Source: an uncultured Pseudomonas sp.
Lineage (GTDB): Bacteria; Pseudomonadota; Gammaproteobacteria; Pseudomonadales; Pseudomonadaceae
Assembly (NCBI RefSeq): GCF_946885885.1
Contig: NZ_CAMPHN010000001.1
Coordinates: 38,501-102,500, forward strand
Direction of reading: 5' to 3'
DNA length: 64,000 bases
Shown: piece after piece, positions 18,453 through 27,906 of the stretch
How positions within the stretch are numbered: the stretch's first letter is position 1
How the letters are laid out: each line of letters starts with the position of its first letter
Program-made: the position numbers and the translations under genes
Notes under the pieces: generated by a model
Told to the model about the DNA's origin: nothing
Database searches by the model: none
What the model saw: only the letters and a program-made list of their open reading frames with translations

Positions 18453-21400
18453 TCAAATCGTGGCTACGGATTCAGTGATCTGGGCGTGAGTGTCCATTAC
18501 GGGACGAGCAAGCCAGCGTTCAATCTGATCGATCACCTGGTTCAATGCGGGCTCTAATAGAAGGGTGTAATGACTGGCATCTATGTATTCGCCGGTGACT
18601 TGCCCCGAGCAAATATGCGACCAGCCCCAGTCGGCAGAACCGGAGTCCGGATGCAGAGCAAACTCGGATACCTGGCCATTCGCTGCACGCAAGTGCAGCA
18701 AATCGATAGCAACCGGCACTGCCTGATAGCGCCTGCTGGCGTTAACGATATTTTTGAATACGCCGTAAATGATGCTCAGCTGACCGAGATCGGCACCTAG
18801 CGAATGGCTCTGCTCGGCAAGGGCCGCTTGGATCAATTGCAAACGAAGATTTTCGTCAGCGATATTGGCGATCCGACCCTGCAGCGCGTTAACCGTCTGG
18901 GTATCTAGATTGAGATCGCTCAAAAACCAGTTGAATAACTCCTCTTCATTCACCACTGCATGAACGGTAGGTGGTGGGCTATCGAGGATAATCAGCCCTT
19001 CCAATATCCGACCTTGAGCGGATAGTTGCGAAGCCATTTCATACGCGATTAAGCCACCCGAAGACCAACCGCCGAGCAATATCTTTCCGCTCGGCTGTAG
19101 TTGATTGATCCTCTTGACATAGGTCGATGCGAAAGCCGCGATCGAGTCCGGCGGCATTTGTCGGCCATCAACACCGGGGGCTTGGAAGGCAAATACCGGG
19201 CGGCTCAAGCGTTGCCCGAACTCGCTATAGCACAGTACATTTCCGCCCGCCGGATGCACCATGAAACACGCTGCGCCTGAACCGTTGCTGTCGATAGTTA
19301 CTAACGGGTCGAATTCGCAATTTCGTTCACGGCTGGTGATAATTCGAGCGAGGCTTTCCAGATCCTGATACTGCCAGATATCGCCGATGGATAAAGCTAA
19401 GCCAAATGCTTCTCGAATTAGTCCGACGATCCAAACTGCTTCAAAGGATTGACCGCCCAATTCAAAGAAATTATCCGTAGCGGCTATTTTTTCCACATTC
19501 AGGACTTGGCACCAAATACTTGCCAGAACTTCCTCAGTGTGACCTTGTGGAGCTCGACTCGATCTAGCGCTGGTGTTTGTTTGATAGTCCAGAATGGGCG
19601 GTAATGCCTTGCGATCAATTTTCCCATTCGCACTAAGAGGTAACTGTGCCAGCGCCATAAAGAGGCGCGGAACCATATAATCCGGCAAACGCGATGCCAG
19701 TGCAGCGCGTATTTCTGAGTAATCTAGCTGCATATTTTCCGAGGCAACCAGATACGCTGCAAGTTGTGCTTGGCTGCCTTGGGAATTATGTTGCACAGTG
19801 ACTAACGCGTTACTGACACCGGGTTGATTACTAAGCTGGCTTTCAATCTCTCCCAGTTCGATCCGATGGCCCTGAATTTTTACCTGGGTATCACGGCGGC
19901 CTAAAAATTCGATCATGCCGCCTGGTAAATAACGTCCCACGTCGCCGGTACGATAAATCCGCTCGCCAGTCGCTGGATGAGCAACAAAACTATGCGCTGT
20001 TTTTTCCTCATCGTCCCAATAGCCGAGGGCCAGCCCAACACCGCCGATATACAGGTCACCGGCAACCCATTCCGGCGCCGGTCTTCCCCATGCATCCAAA
20101 ATGAACCAGGACTGGTTCCGCATCGGAAAGCCGTAGGGAATACTGGGCCACTCAGGTTTTATTTCGCCAATTTCGTAAATAATTGACCATATAGAGGCTT
20201 CAGTCGCGCCGCCCAGGCTTACTATTTTGGCGTTTGGGGCAACCGCGCGAATACGGTCTGGCAAATCCAAAGGAATCCAGTCGCCGCTGAGCATCACCAG
20301 GCGCAGTTGCGGCAGCTGAGCGCCACGAAACTCTGCAGCTTCTACCATTAGGCTGGCCAAGGGAGGTGCAGAGTTCCAGATGGTAATCCCCTCAGCCAGC
20401 ATCACATCGAGCCAATGGGATGGGTTGAGGGATTGCTCAGGGTTCGGATAGACCAGGCAGGCACCGGCGGCTGCCGCGCCGAAGATGTCATACACGGAAA
20501 GATCGAATCCGAATGAAGACACACCGAAAAGCTTATCGTTGGAGCCAACAGAAAAACGCTTATTAATATCGAGAATCGTATTTACCGCTCCCCGATGATC
20601 GATCATTACCCCTTTGGGTTGGCCAGTTGAGCCTGAGGTATAAATGAGATAGGCGAGGGCGGTAGTGATTGATGCAGTAGACACTGGGCCAGACCAAGGC
20701 TGTCCAGACCGGCTAATCACGATTTCCATGGTTTGGATCGAACTGTCAGTAAACTTTCCGCTGTAGCAGTTCTCCAACAGCACGAGCCGCGCCCGGCTGT
20801 TGGCGAGATAAAAGTCTTGCCTTGCTTGAGGCAACCCGGGGTCTATCGGTATGTAAGCCGCCCCGGCCTTTAAAACGGCGTAGACAGCCGTCAGCAGGGC
20901 GCAGCCACGCCGTGCAACTATCGCCACCCGGTCACCTTGCTTGACCCCTTGTTCGATTAAACGCAAGGCCAACTCATCGCTTGCTGAGGCCAAAGCTTGG
21001 TAGTCGATTTGTTCGCAGCCACTGGTTGCAGCACTTCCAGGCGGATTGTGTGCGGCTGCAATGTCCAGTAAATGGTGCAAACAACATGTGCTTAAAGGCG
21101 CGGCTTCCGGGATTACCGCTTCACGCTCCTGCAAGTGACGAGCAGGCAATAGCTGATGAGCCTGGTTTGACCAGGCGGCAGGAGACGCGGCCAGCCTTTC
21201 CAACAAGCTGTGGTAGGCGGCGAGCATATCGCTGATCATCCCGTCCGGGAAAAACTCTTCCAGCAAGTCCCATACGTAGTAATAACGACCATCAGCCAAT
21301 TCCCAAAACTGATGGTCGAGCATGACTTGCGAAGTTTCGAGGCAGCTGAAATCTGGCCGCTCAAAACCCTCCATAAACAAGCCGCTACCGATAACGAAGG

Positions 21401-22664
21401 GTATAGGCGCTCGCCCAAATCCACCTTGCTGTTGATTGAGCGATTGCATTACCCGCATGCCGCCCCAGCGCAAATGCTGGGTATCGCGAGTCACCTGCTG
21501 CTGAATATTTCGCGCCTGTGTAACAAAGTCCTCGCCGTCTCGCAGATTGATCTCGAGCGGATACAGGGAGGCAAAATTGCCGAGGATGTCAAAGATTTCG
21601 GGGTGAATAGGCAGGCGACGAGTCACCATATTGCTGAGTACAAAATGGCGCTGGTTGCTCCAGGCACCGATCACTTGCGCGTAGGCTGCGAAGATTGCAG
21701 CTGACGGCGTCAGGCCCTGTTGTCGCGCGTTTTCCTTGAATTGCCGCCAGAGCTCAGGCGGCAGGAACATCTCGCGGCGTTGCAGTCGGGATCGGCTGCG
21801 TCTTTCCAGCCCCTGACGTACGGGCAACTCCGGAGCCCCAGGTAGGAGTGACAGACGCTTTTCCCAGTAATCGCGATCCGCTTTACCAGCAGAAGATTCG
21901 GCCAGCTGTTCAAGGGTCAGGACGGCATCTCGAACACTGAGCGTTAATGGCGGTAGCGCCAGCGTCGGATCCCGGTAATAAGCATCAATTTCTTTCAGTA
22001 ACCGTGTAGTGCCGCCGCCATCGGAAAAGAAATTGTTATGGTTATAGTGCACACGCCCCTGTAATCCCGTTTCATCGTGCCAAAGCGATATTCGCAAATC
22101 CACCCAAGGCCAACGGTCCAACGGTAATTCCGCGCGTTGCATATTCATGCGAGTCTGTTCAAGCAAACTAACTACATCTGCGGCTGAACACTTACGCAAG
22201 TCGATAATTTCACAACGCAAAGGCGAGGGGTTTTCAAGAATCTGTAAATTGCCATCATCGGTTACAACAACAATTTCTCCCGCGTGGCGCTTAAGGGCTT
22301 TGTTCCAGGCCGCCTCATAAGTATCGACGTTCAGTGCCGGGATATTTTTTTCAATGTAATAATGCGGCCTCACATGGAATTCCATGAAGGCGTCCGCCGC
22401 CATAAAAAAACCACGCTGAAGATCCGATAGCGGGTAAGGCTTATAGCGATTTTCCAGATCAGGAAGGCATGTGGGCCACGCATCCTCTACGGCATCTTCG
22501 TTCTGACGTAGCCAGCCAAGCAATGTCTGCTTATGAGCAGAGAGTGCTTGTTTAATTTCAGCGGTCAGCGCGCCTTTTGGCGCCGATATTTTTAGGTTGC
22601 CGCCATCACAACTCAAGGTAATTGAATAGTGATCCAGTAATTGTAATAGCTGAGTTAAAGTCAT
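18453..22664 (-). CDS. NRPS module, docking-Cy-like-A(Cys)-T-TE
   Basis: This 1403-residue synthetase has a TubC-type N-terminal domain (1-55), a Cy-like condensation domain, an A domain, a carrier (FFELGGQSFEAV near 1070) and a C-terminal thioesterase. The thioesterase has GGWSSGGLIAYE near 1200 (G-x-S-x-G) and a distal His in DASHYTLLLEP. The A-domain pocket reads D-L-Y-N-M-S-L-I-W-K, the cysteine code found in yersiniabactin HMWP2. The heterocyclisation motif is altered: N-N-F-F-S-D-G-G-G near residue 210, so the first Asp of DxxxxD is Asn and the final Ser is Gly. It overlaps the PKS stop by four bases. It is visibly more AT-rich than the module at 13791. Confidence 0.93.
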   Translation of the reverse strand: MTLTQLLQLLDHYSITLSCDGGNLKISAPKGALTAEIKQALSAHKQTLLGWLRQNEDAVEDAWPTCLPDLENRYKPYPLSDLQRGFFMAADAFMEFHVRPHYYIEKNIPALNVDTYEAAWNKALKRHAGEIVVVTDDGNLQILENPSPLRCEIIDLRKCSAADVVSLLEQTRMNMQRAELPLDRWPWVDLRISLWHDETGLQGRVHYNHNNFFSDGGGTTRLLKEIDAYYRDPTLALPPLTLSVRDAVLTLEQLAESSAGKADRDYWEKRLSLLPGAPELPVRQGLERRSRSRLQRREMFLPPELWRQFKENARQQGLTPSAAIFAAYAQVIGAWSNQRHFVLSNMVTRRLPIHPEIFDILGNFASLYPLEINLRDGEDFVTQARNIQQQVTRDTQHLRWGGMRVMQSLNQQQGGFGRAPIPFVIGSGLFMEGFERPDFSCLETSQVMLDHQFWELADGRYYYVWDLLEEFFPDGMISDMLAAYHSLLERLAASPAAWSNQAHQLLPARHLQEREAVIPEAAPLSTCCLHHLLDIAAAHNPPGSAATSGCEQIDYQALASASDELALRLIEQGVKQGDRVAIVARRGCALLTAVYAVLKAGAAYIPIDPGLPQARQDFYLANSRARLVLLENCYSGKFTDSSIQTMEIVISRSGQPWSGPVSTASITTALAYLIYTSGSTGQPKGVMIDHRGAVNTILDINKRFSVGSNDKLFGVSSFGFDLSVYDIFGAAAAGACLVYPNPEQSLNPSHWLDVMLAEGITIWNSAPPLASLMVEAAEFRGAQLPQLRLVMLSGDWIPLDLPDRIRAVAPNAKIVSLGGATEASIWSIIYEIGEIKPEWPSIPYGFPMRNQSWFILDAWGRPAPEWVAGDLYIGGVGLALGYWDDEEKTAHSFVAHPATGERIYRTGDVGRYLPGGMIEFLGRRDTQVKIQGHRIELGEIESQLSNQPGVSNALVTVQHNSQGSQAQLAAYLVASENMQLDYSEIRAALASRLPDYMVPRLFMALAQLPLSANGKIDRKALPPILDYQTNTSARSSRAPQGHTEEVLASIWCQVLNVEKIAATDNFFELGGQSFEAVWIVGLIREAFGLALSIGDIWQYQDLESLARIITSRERNCEFDPLVTIDSNGSGAACFMVHPAGGNVLCYSEFGQRLSRPVFAFQAPGVDGRQMPPDSIAAFASTYVKRINQLQPSGKILLGGWSSGGLIAYEMASQLSAQGRILEGLIILDSPPPTVHAVVNEEELFNWFLSDLNLDTQTVNALQGRIANIADENLRLQLIQAALAEQSHSLGADLGQLSIIYGVFKNIVNASRRYQAVPVAIDLLHLRAANGQVSEFALHPDSGSADWGWSHICSGQVTGEYIDASHYTLLLEPALNQVIDQIERWLARPVMDTHAQITESVATI

Positions 22665-25600
22665 AGCACAAATACCTCTTCATCTTCGCTATGACGTTCA
22701 CTTGCAGAAAGATTTTCGTCAGTCGAATGCGCTAAACGCTGGAGCAGGATCTGCTGCTTTAACAGTTCAATGACCTCTCCGACCGAGGCGCCGCCAAGGA
22801 GCAAGGCAGCCGGCACGTCGACACCTAGCCAATCCCTGATTTGTTTGCGTAAATCTACAGTGGTCAGCGAGTCGATACCTAATGAGGTGAACTGCAAATC
22901 AACGAAAGAACTTTTATCGCTGAGTAGTTGTTGTTCATTGGTTCGCATGGCATTTGCTATAAGGACACCAAGGCTGGTTACCAAAAGATCATGCGTCTCC
23001 TCGGCGTGTAGATTTCGCAGTTGATCCATCGATGGCAAAACTGAAGTAGTTTGGCTGGCGCTGTGTGCAATTGAGGTTGGCTTGGTGTTTTTGCCTAAAT
23101 TTGCCGGCTCGACATCTTTGGCTTTCGTTACGATCGGCTGAACGATCTGCGCCGCATTGATCCAGCAGAATTTCAGTCCTTGTATATTTCCTACTGGCTC
23201 GCCGTCCGGGGTATATAACCAAATATCAGCACAGTTAGCTTCCGTCTCTGACAGCCTTGCAACAGCAAGAAGATCCTTATCGGTAGAACGATATAAGGTG
23301 TATTGGCTTACACTCACAGGAAGCGGTATTGCTCCATCGATTGTTTCTGCAAGCTGCGTTACTAGCTGTAGTGAGCCGTCAAGCAGGGAAGGGTGGATGG
23401 CAAGGCAAGTTTCTGGCAATGCTTTACAAGACTCAGGAAGGCGCAAACGGCCATAAATCTTTCCGTTCGATGCCATTACATGCGTAACGACTTGAAATCC
23501 CGCCCCATAGGCCAGACCTTTATCCATGCATTGTCGGTAAAAGTCATGCTGGGAAACACTGGGGATAAATTTAAAATCTTCCAGTGAGTTCATGTACATG
23601 TTTTTAGTGGATTTTGCTTGGCTGTCTGCAGCATATTTTGCCGTGGCAAATATTTGCCACTCTTCTTCCCCTGTCGAACGCCCAGCGATATTTATATCCC
23701 AGCACTGGTCGTTTACGTTTTGACGCATCAGCATCGTTTGTAACCGTAGCTGTGTGCTTTCCAGCGATAACGGCAAGTGAAACTGTATGTCGGACAGTCT
23801 AAAAGGCTCAGCCGCCATCTCAGCAGCGCCTAGCGCTGCGCTCGCGCAGCTGATATATGCCGCCGCGGGCATGAGGCTGTGACCGTTTATCTTATGGTCG
23901 GCAAGGTAAGCGCCAAAGTCTTGCATAGGGTTGGCTTCGAAACAGACGAAGCCTTGCGCCGCCACATCTATTCTTCTACCCGGCATCCCTGCGGCAAGTG
24001 TTTGGGGCAGGTTTTTCAGCGAAGGTTTATTAACCGATACCCAATAGGCACGATGATCAAATGGATAAAACGGAAGCTGCACCGCAGCTGGGTTTATGCT
24101 ACCGGTGAGCGCAGTAAAAGCAGGATCGTATCCGGCCTCGAAGAGCTGGCCGGTAGCCGTGAGCAATGACCGACGAGAGGTTTCGCCGGGCTTTATGCTG
24201 GCAATCAACGTTGCGTCATGGTTCTGATCATCCAGGGTTTGTTTGGCGAGGTTGATCATCATCGATGAAGGGCCAATTTCCAGCAAATGCGTAACACCCT
24301 GTTTGACTAGTGTTGTAATACCCGCTTGGTATTGAACAGTATTACGCACATGACTCACCCAGTAATCCGCAGAACAGTACGTTTGGCTTTCTACGTTGCC
24401 TGTGAGGTTGGATATCAACTTTATATTCGGCGTGGAGAATTTCACGCATTTGAACGCTTGATGAAACTCCTCCAGAACCGGCTCCATCAACGCGGAGTGA
24501 AATGCCTGGGATACGTCTAAAGGTCTAAACTCTATTCCTCGCTGCTCGAACATGGCGACGGCAACATCCATTGCCGTGGTTTCACCTGAAATAACTGTGC
24601 TATTTGGTGAATTGAGTACCGCTATATCTACCGGCAAGCTGATCGATTGTAAAATTTGCCTGACTTCAGTTTCTGGCGCGAATATAGCCACCATTTTCCC
24701 TGGCGCGCTGATGCCGCCGATGAGCTGGCCACGCTTGGCCACGATGTGGATGGCGTCTTCAAGTGAAAAAACACCAGCTATGCACGCACCCGTCAGCTCA
24801 CCAATACTATGACCAATAATGAAGTCAGGCTGTATTCCCAAAGATTGCCACATCTTCGCCAACGCATATTCAAATGCAAACAGGGCAGGCTGGGTATATT
24901 GAGTTAAGTTAATGTCTGAACTGTCCTCGTCAAACATTAGACTAATGATCGATCTATTTAACAAAGGGCGCAGCAGCCTGTCGCATTCGTCCAGTGAAGT
25001 CCGAAACGTAGAATTCCGTGTATAGAGGTCTGCTCCCATACCTGGGTACTGAGAGCCTTGGCCACTGAAAACAAAAGCGATTTTTGAATCAGCCCGAATT
25101 TGACGACAGCCATTGTCCTTGTGAAGGTTATAAAGTTTTGACGACATCTCTGTGGCGTCATTGGCTAGAATTGACTTGCGATAAATCAAGCCGGGCTGCG
25201 ATTGATTGGCCGCTGCACAGAGTTCATTAAGCCGCTGGGGAAACTCTGCCAGTTTCATTGCGTAGTCAATGGCTAGCTGCTGTAAGGACTTAGCGCTGGC
25301 CGCTGAAATAGTCAGCAGCGCGGGAGCCGCAGCTTTTATTTCTGTGGCAATACAAGGCTCGAAACCCGGAGGCTGTTCGACAATCAAGTGCCCATTTACA
25401 CCACCGAAGCCGAAAGAGCTTATTCCCGCACGCAGCGGAAATGGGTTTCCCTTACTGTCGAGCACGGAACGCCATGGGCGTGTACTTTCGACTATATAAA
25501 AGGGTGAGTCTTCTAGCTTGATTCGTGGGTTGACTGTTTTGAAGGTGGCGTGGCCTGGTAGTGTTTTGTGTTTCAGGGCCAGCAGCACTTTTATTAACCC

Positions 25601-26677
25601 GGCCATTCCTGCTGCGCATTCAAGATGCCCGATATTGGCCTTGACCGCTCCCAGTCCGCAAAAATGCTTCGTATTGGCATTCTGCTGCAGCTGATTGAAA
25701 GCACGCGTTAAAGCATGGATTTCAATCGGATCACCCAGCGGGGTTCCCGTGCCGTGCGTTTCAATGAAATTAATGGAGTGAGCCGGGATATTGGCCTGCT
25801 GCACGGCATCGACAATTGCTTTGGCCTGCGCCCATGCACTAGGCGACGTCAGCGACCGAACCTTGCCGCCATGATTGATGGCGACACCTTTGATCACTCC
25901 CCAAATGCGATCCCCATCCGCCTGTGCTTGAGCGAGAGGTTTGAGCATGACCACGCCAGCACCTTCACCACGCACATAGCCATTGGCGTCACTGTCAAAG
26001 GCAGAGCATTTTCCTGAGGGCGAGAGCATGCCCATTTTGCCAAATCGAACAAAGGTAGTGGGGGTGAGCAACAAACCAACGCCGCCAACCAGTGCGGACT
26101 TACATTGACCAAGCTGAATAGCGGAAACAGCCTGCTGTATGGCAACCAGCGAACTTGAGCAAGCGGTATCCACCACTACACTGGGGCCGTGAAAGTCAAA
26201 AAAATAGGAAAGCCTATTTGCAATCACGCTGTTATGAACGCCGGTCGCCTCATGACCTTCTGGCGAATCGGAATAGTGTTCCTGGAGCTCTTTATAGTCG
26301 TAGCTACCAGCGGCAACGAAAACGCCAACATTCTTGCCGGCCAAAGTACGCGGATCTATACCTGCATCCTGAATGCAATGCCATGCCTGTTCCAGCATGA
26401 GGCGCTGCTGGGGATCCATGCACACCGCTTCCCGCGGAGATATCCCAAATAAAGCAGTATCAAAATACTCCGGGTTATCTATGAAGCCTGCCCAGCGGGA
26501 AAAGCCCTGTGAGATTGATTTCTTTGTGGCGTGTTGATTACGCCAATCCCATCGGAATAATGGCGTTTCCCGTACTGAATTTTCTTGGGCGACTAAATTG
26601 TCCCAATATTCTTGATAGTTATCCGCCCCAGGGAAACGACACGACATTCCGATGATAGCTGTATCTGTATGCGGCAT
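22661..26677 (-). CDS. Type I polyketide synthase, KS-AT-DH-ACP, no ketoreductase
   Basis: The 1338-residue single module has KS with VDTACSSSLVA (Cys near 171), ETHGTGTPLGDP and KANIGHLEC. AT has GHSIGE near 624 and the malonyl-type SQAFH near 725. DH has DHKINGHSLMP near 929 (HxxxGxxxxP) and HPSLLDGSLQL with the second acid. ACP has LGIDSLTTVD (Ser near 1269). No KR or ER is seen between DH and ACP, so either the beta-keto group is reduced in trans or the DH is idle. No loading domain is fused. The protein ends in an acidic-hydrophobic tail SEDEEVFVL, of the kind that binds TubC/beta-hairpin docking domains. AAGGA precedes the ATG at 26677; upstream reading-frame codons lack a ribosome site. 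Confidence 0.93.
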   Translation of the reverse strand: MPHTDTAIIGMSCRFPGADNYQEYWDNLVAQENSVRETPLFRWDWRNQHATKKSISQGFSRWAGFIDNPEYFDTALFGISPREAVCMDPQQRLMLEQAWHCIQDAGIDPRTLAGKNVGVFVAAGSYDYKELQEHYSDSPEGHEATGVHNSVIANRLSYFFDFHGPSVVVDTACSSSLVAIQQAVSAIQLGQCKSALVGGVGLLLTPTTFVRFGKMGMLSPSGKCSAFDSDANGYVRGEGAGVVMLKPLAQAQADGDRIWGVIKGVAINHGGKVRSLTSPSAWAQAKAIVDAVQQANIPAHSINFIETHGTGTPLGDPIEIHALTRAFNQLQQNANTKHFCGLGAVKANIGHLECAAGMAGLIKVLLALKHKTLPGHATFKTVNPRIKLEDSPFYIVESTRPWRSVLDSKGNPFPLRAGISSFGFGGVNGHLIVEQPPGFEPCIATEIKAAAPALLTISAASAKSLQQLAIDYAMKLAEFPQRLNELCAAANQSQPGLIYRKSILANDATEMSSKLYNLHKDNGCRQIRADSKIAFVFSGQGSQYPGMGADLYTRNSTFRTSLDECDRLLRPLLNRSIISLMFDEDSSDINLTQYTQPALFAFEYALAKMWQSLGIQPDFIIGHSIGELTGACIAGVFSLEDAIHIVAKRGQLIGGISAPGKMVAIFAPETEVRQILQSISLPVDIAVLNSPNSTVISGETTAMDVAVAMFEQRGIEFRPLDVSQAFHSALMEPVLEEFHQAFKCVKFSTPNIKLISNLTGNVESQTYCSADYWVSHVRNTVQYQAGITTLVKQGVTHLLEIGPSSMMINLAKQTLDDQNHDATLIASIKPGETSRRSLLTATGQLFEAGYDPAFTALTGSINPAAVQLPFYPFDHRAYWVSVNKPSLKNLPQTLAAGMPGRRIDVAAQGFVCFEANPMQDFGAYLADHKINGHSLMPAAAYISCASAALGAAEMAAEPFRLSDIQFHLPLSLESTQLRLQTMLMRQNVNDQCWDINIAGRSTGEEEWQIFATAKYAADSQAKSTKNMYMNSLEDFKFIPSVSQHDFYRQCMDKGLAYGAGFQVVTHVMASNGKIYGRLRLPESCKALPETCLAIHPSLLDGSLQLVTQLAETIDGAIPLPVSVSQYTLYRSTDKDLLAVARLSETEANCADIWLYTPDGEPVGNIQGLKFCWINAAQIVQPIVTKAKDVEPANLGKNTKPTSIAHSASQTTSVLPSMDQLRNLHAEETHDLLVTSLGVLIANAMRTNEQQLLSDKSSFVDLQFTSLGIDSLTTVDLRKQIRDWLGVDVPAALLLGGASVGEVIELLKQQILLQRLAHSTDENLSASERHSEDEEVFVL

Positions 26678-26764
26678 ATATATCCTTTCGGCCAAAATAG
26701 ACTTAAAAATAACTACCAATTCGGAAAGTTAAATTTATAGATATCCATATCAAAAGTATTAGCG

Positions 26765-26860
26765 CTAAGTTTCGGCGAGATGCATGGCCAGGGCCGGAGT
26801 GCAGGAGAGGGGGGCGGCCAGATCTATTTCTATGGTTTGGAAAAGGGGGCTCTTGGTCAT
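26765..26860 (-). CDS. 31-residue ORF upstream of the PKS, possible leader or precursor peptide
   Basis: A minus-strand ORF begins MTKSPLFQTIEIDL, contains a single Cys in PLSCTPALA and ends MHLAET before TAG. It has a strong ribosome site, GTGAGG, six bases before the ATG. That is better than several real starts in this window. It lies 87 bases before the PKS start and reads in the same direction. I do not recognise the family. It could be a leader peptide for translational coupling, a small protein factor for the pathway, or chance. Confidence 0.45.
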   Translation of the reverse strand: MTKSPLFQTIEIDLAAPLSCTPALAMHLAET

Positions 26861-27179
26861 GCTGATCCTCACTTTTGTTGTTATAGGACTGGCCAGCCGA
26901 GAGCGATGCGTACTCGTTCGGCGAGGGAAGGCGCGTGGCGTTCCTACAGTGAGGTAGAGCAGGGAGCGTGCCAGCCCGTTCGGCTGTCGGCAGGGCATTC
27001 AACTTATTGAAATTGAAGTAATAAATAGAAATTGCCGAATACGACAAGCGGCCGCTTCGTTCGTCAAAGCGAATTTATGGGGCGTGCAGTGATCGGGAAA
27101 CCGAACGCGAGACCGGGCTGGGTCAGGTCAGGCGGAATGTTTTAGCGTGCGCATTGAGACGCTGAAATAGGCCAAGTCC

Positions 27180-27447
27180 TTGACCGGCAAGGGCCTCTGG
27201 CGGCAGGCCGTGGATGTGATCTGGAGTCTGCCGGCCGAACGCGAGCGGGCCGCCCAATGGTTGCTCACTGCCGAAGCCGCCGGCGGCCGCTTGGCCATCG
27301 ACGCACTGGTCAAACGGGTAATTTTTGCCCGATACCCTGGTGGCCTACGGGGCTTGGGTCGAGCAACTACGTGATGATCCCCAGCGCTTCACCGAGCGTA
27401 CGGCCCTTGCCGAAAAGGCGATTCAGAATTCACCTGATCACAAGTAA
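27180..27447 (+). pseudogene. Decayed coding remnant, frameshifted
   Basis: Two frames together read like one protein end. The first gives GLWRQAVDVIWSLPAERERAAQWLLTAEAAGG (written here in part as seen from 27190) through DALVKRVIF, and a second frame continues with DTLVAYGAWVEQLRDDPQ and ends NSPDHK at a TAA (27445-27447). The switch lies near 27315-27330. No start or ribosome site fits, and a TAG precedes it. The family is not recognised. It lies in about 1 kb of otherwise gene-free sequence between the PKS cluster and the pqi operon (26861-27906). Another possible minus-strand fragment (27650-27859, QVRFNDGDPQTYKSRILSD) is in the same stretch. Confidence 0.4.
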
Positions 27448-27460
27448 GCTTAGGAGCCTC

Positions 27461-27516
27461 ATGAACATCTATGACATGACCTGTAGTTTAACTTATGAGC
27501 GATGTCATATGTTCAT
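27461..27516. repeat. Inverted repeat with 15-17 bp arms at the cluster edge
   Basis: The left arm ATGAACATctATGACAT (27461-27477) pairs with ATGTCATATGTTCAT (27502-27516), perfect except for a 2-base bulge, across a 24-base loop. There is no T tract, so it is not a typical terminator. It could be an operator, a recombination site or the remains of a mobile element end. Confidence 0.7.
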
Positions 27517-27906
27517 GACCAGCTCACGGGCTCGAGATTGCTGACTCATTGCTTTCGGAACTAAGACGACTGTTGATCGATTGCTGTTCATATAACTAGT
27601 TTTTCCCGCCCGCCTTAGCCTTGCTGCCCGACACCTGCGAATCTTGGTGCTAAGCTTGCGCGCCACCTTCGCTCCCACCAGCAATCCTGCCTGCTCCTGT
27701 GCTGTCGAGAAACAGTTCCCAGCGCCAATGGCGTCTCCACGCACCGTTCGATAAACGTACCGCTTTCACCGCCGGCCGCATATCGGACAAGATTCGACTT
27801 TTATAGGTCTGTGGATCACCATCATTGAACCGCACCTGCAGTGCGTGCTTCTCCTCCAAAGGACACGTTGCGGCCCGTATCGCTTATATCGCTCAAGGTG
27901 ATAGTC

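Noticed and set aside
26770..26785. Anr box upstream of the PKS
   Set aside because: Only the TTGAT half is present; the second half reads ATATC rather than ATCAA.
27505..27744. Minus-strand ORF as a real gene
   Set aside because: No ribosome site, no recognisable domain and overlap with other short frames; treated as part of the decayed region.
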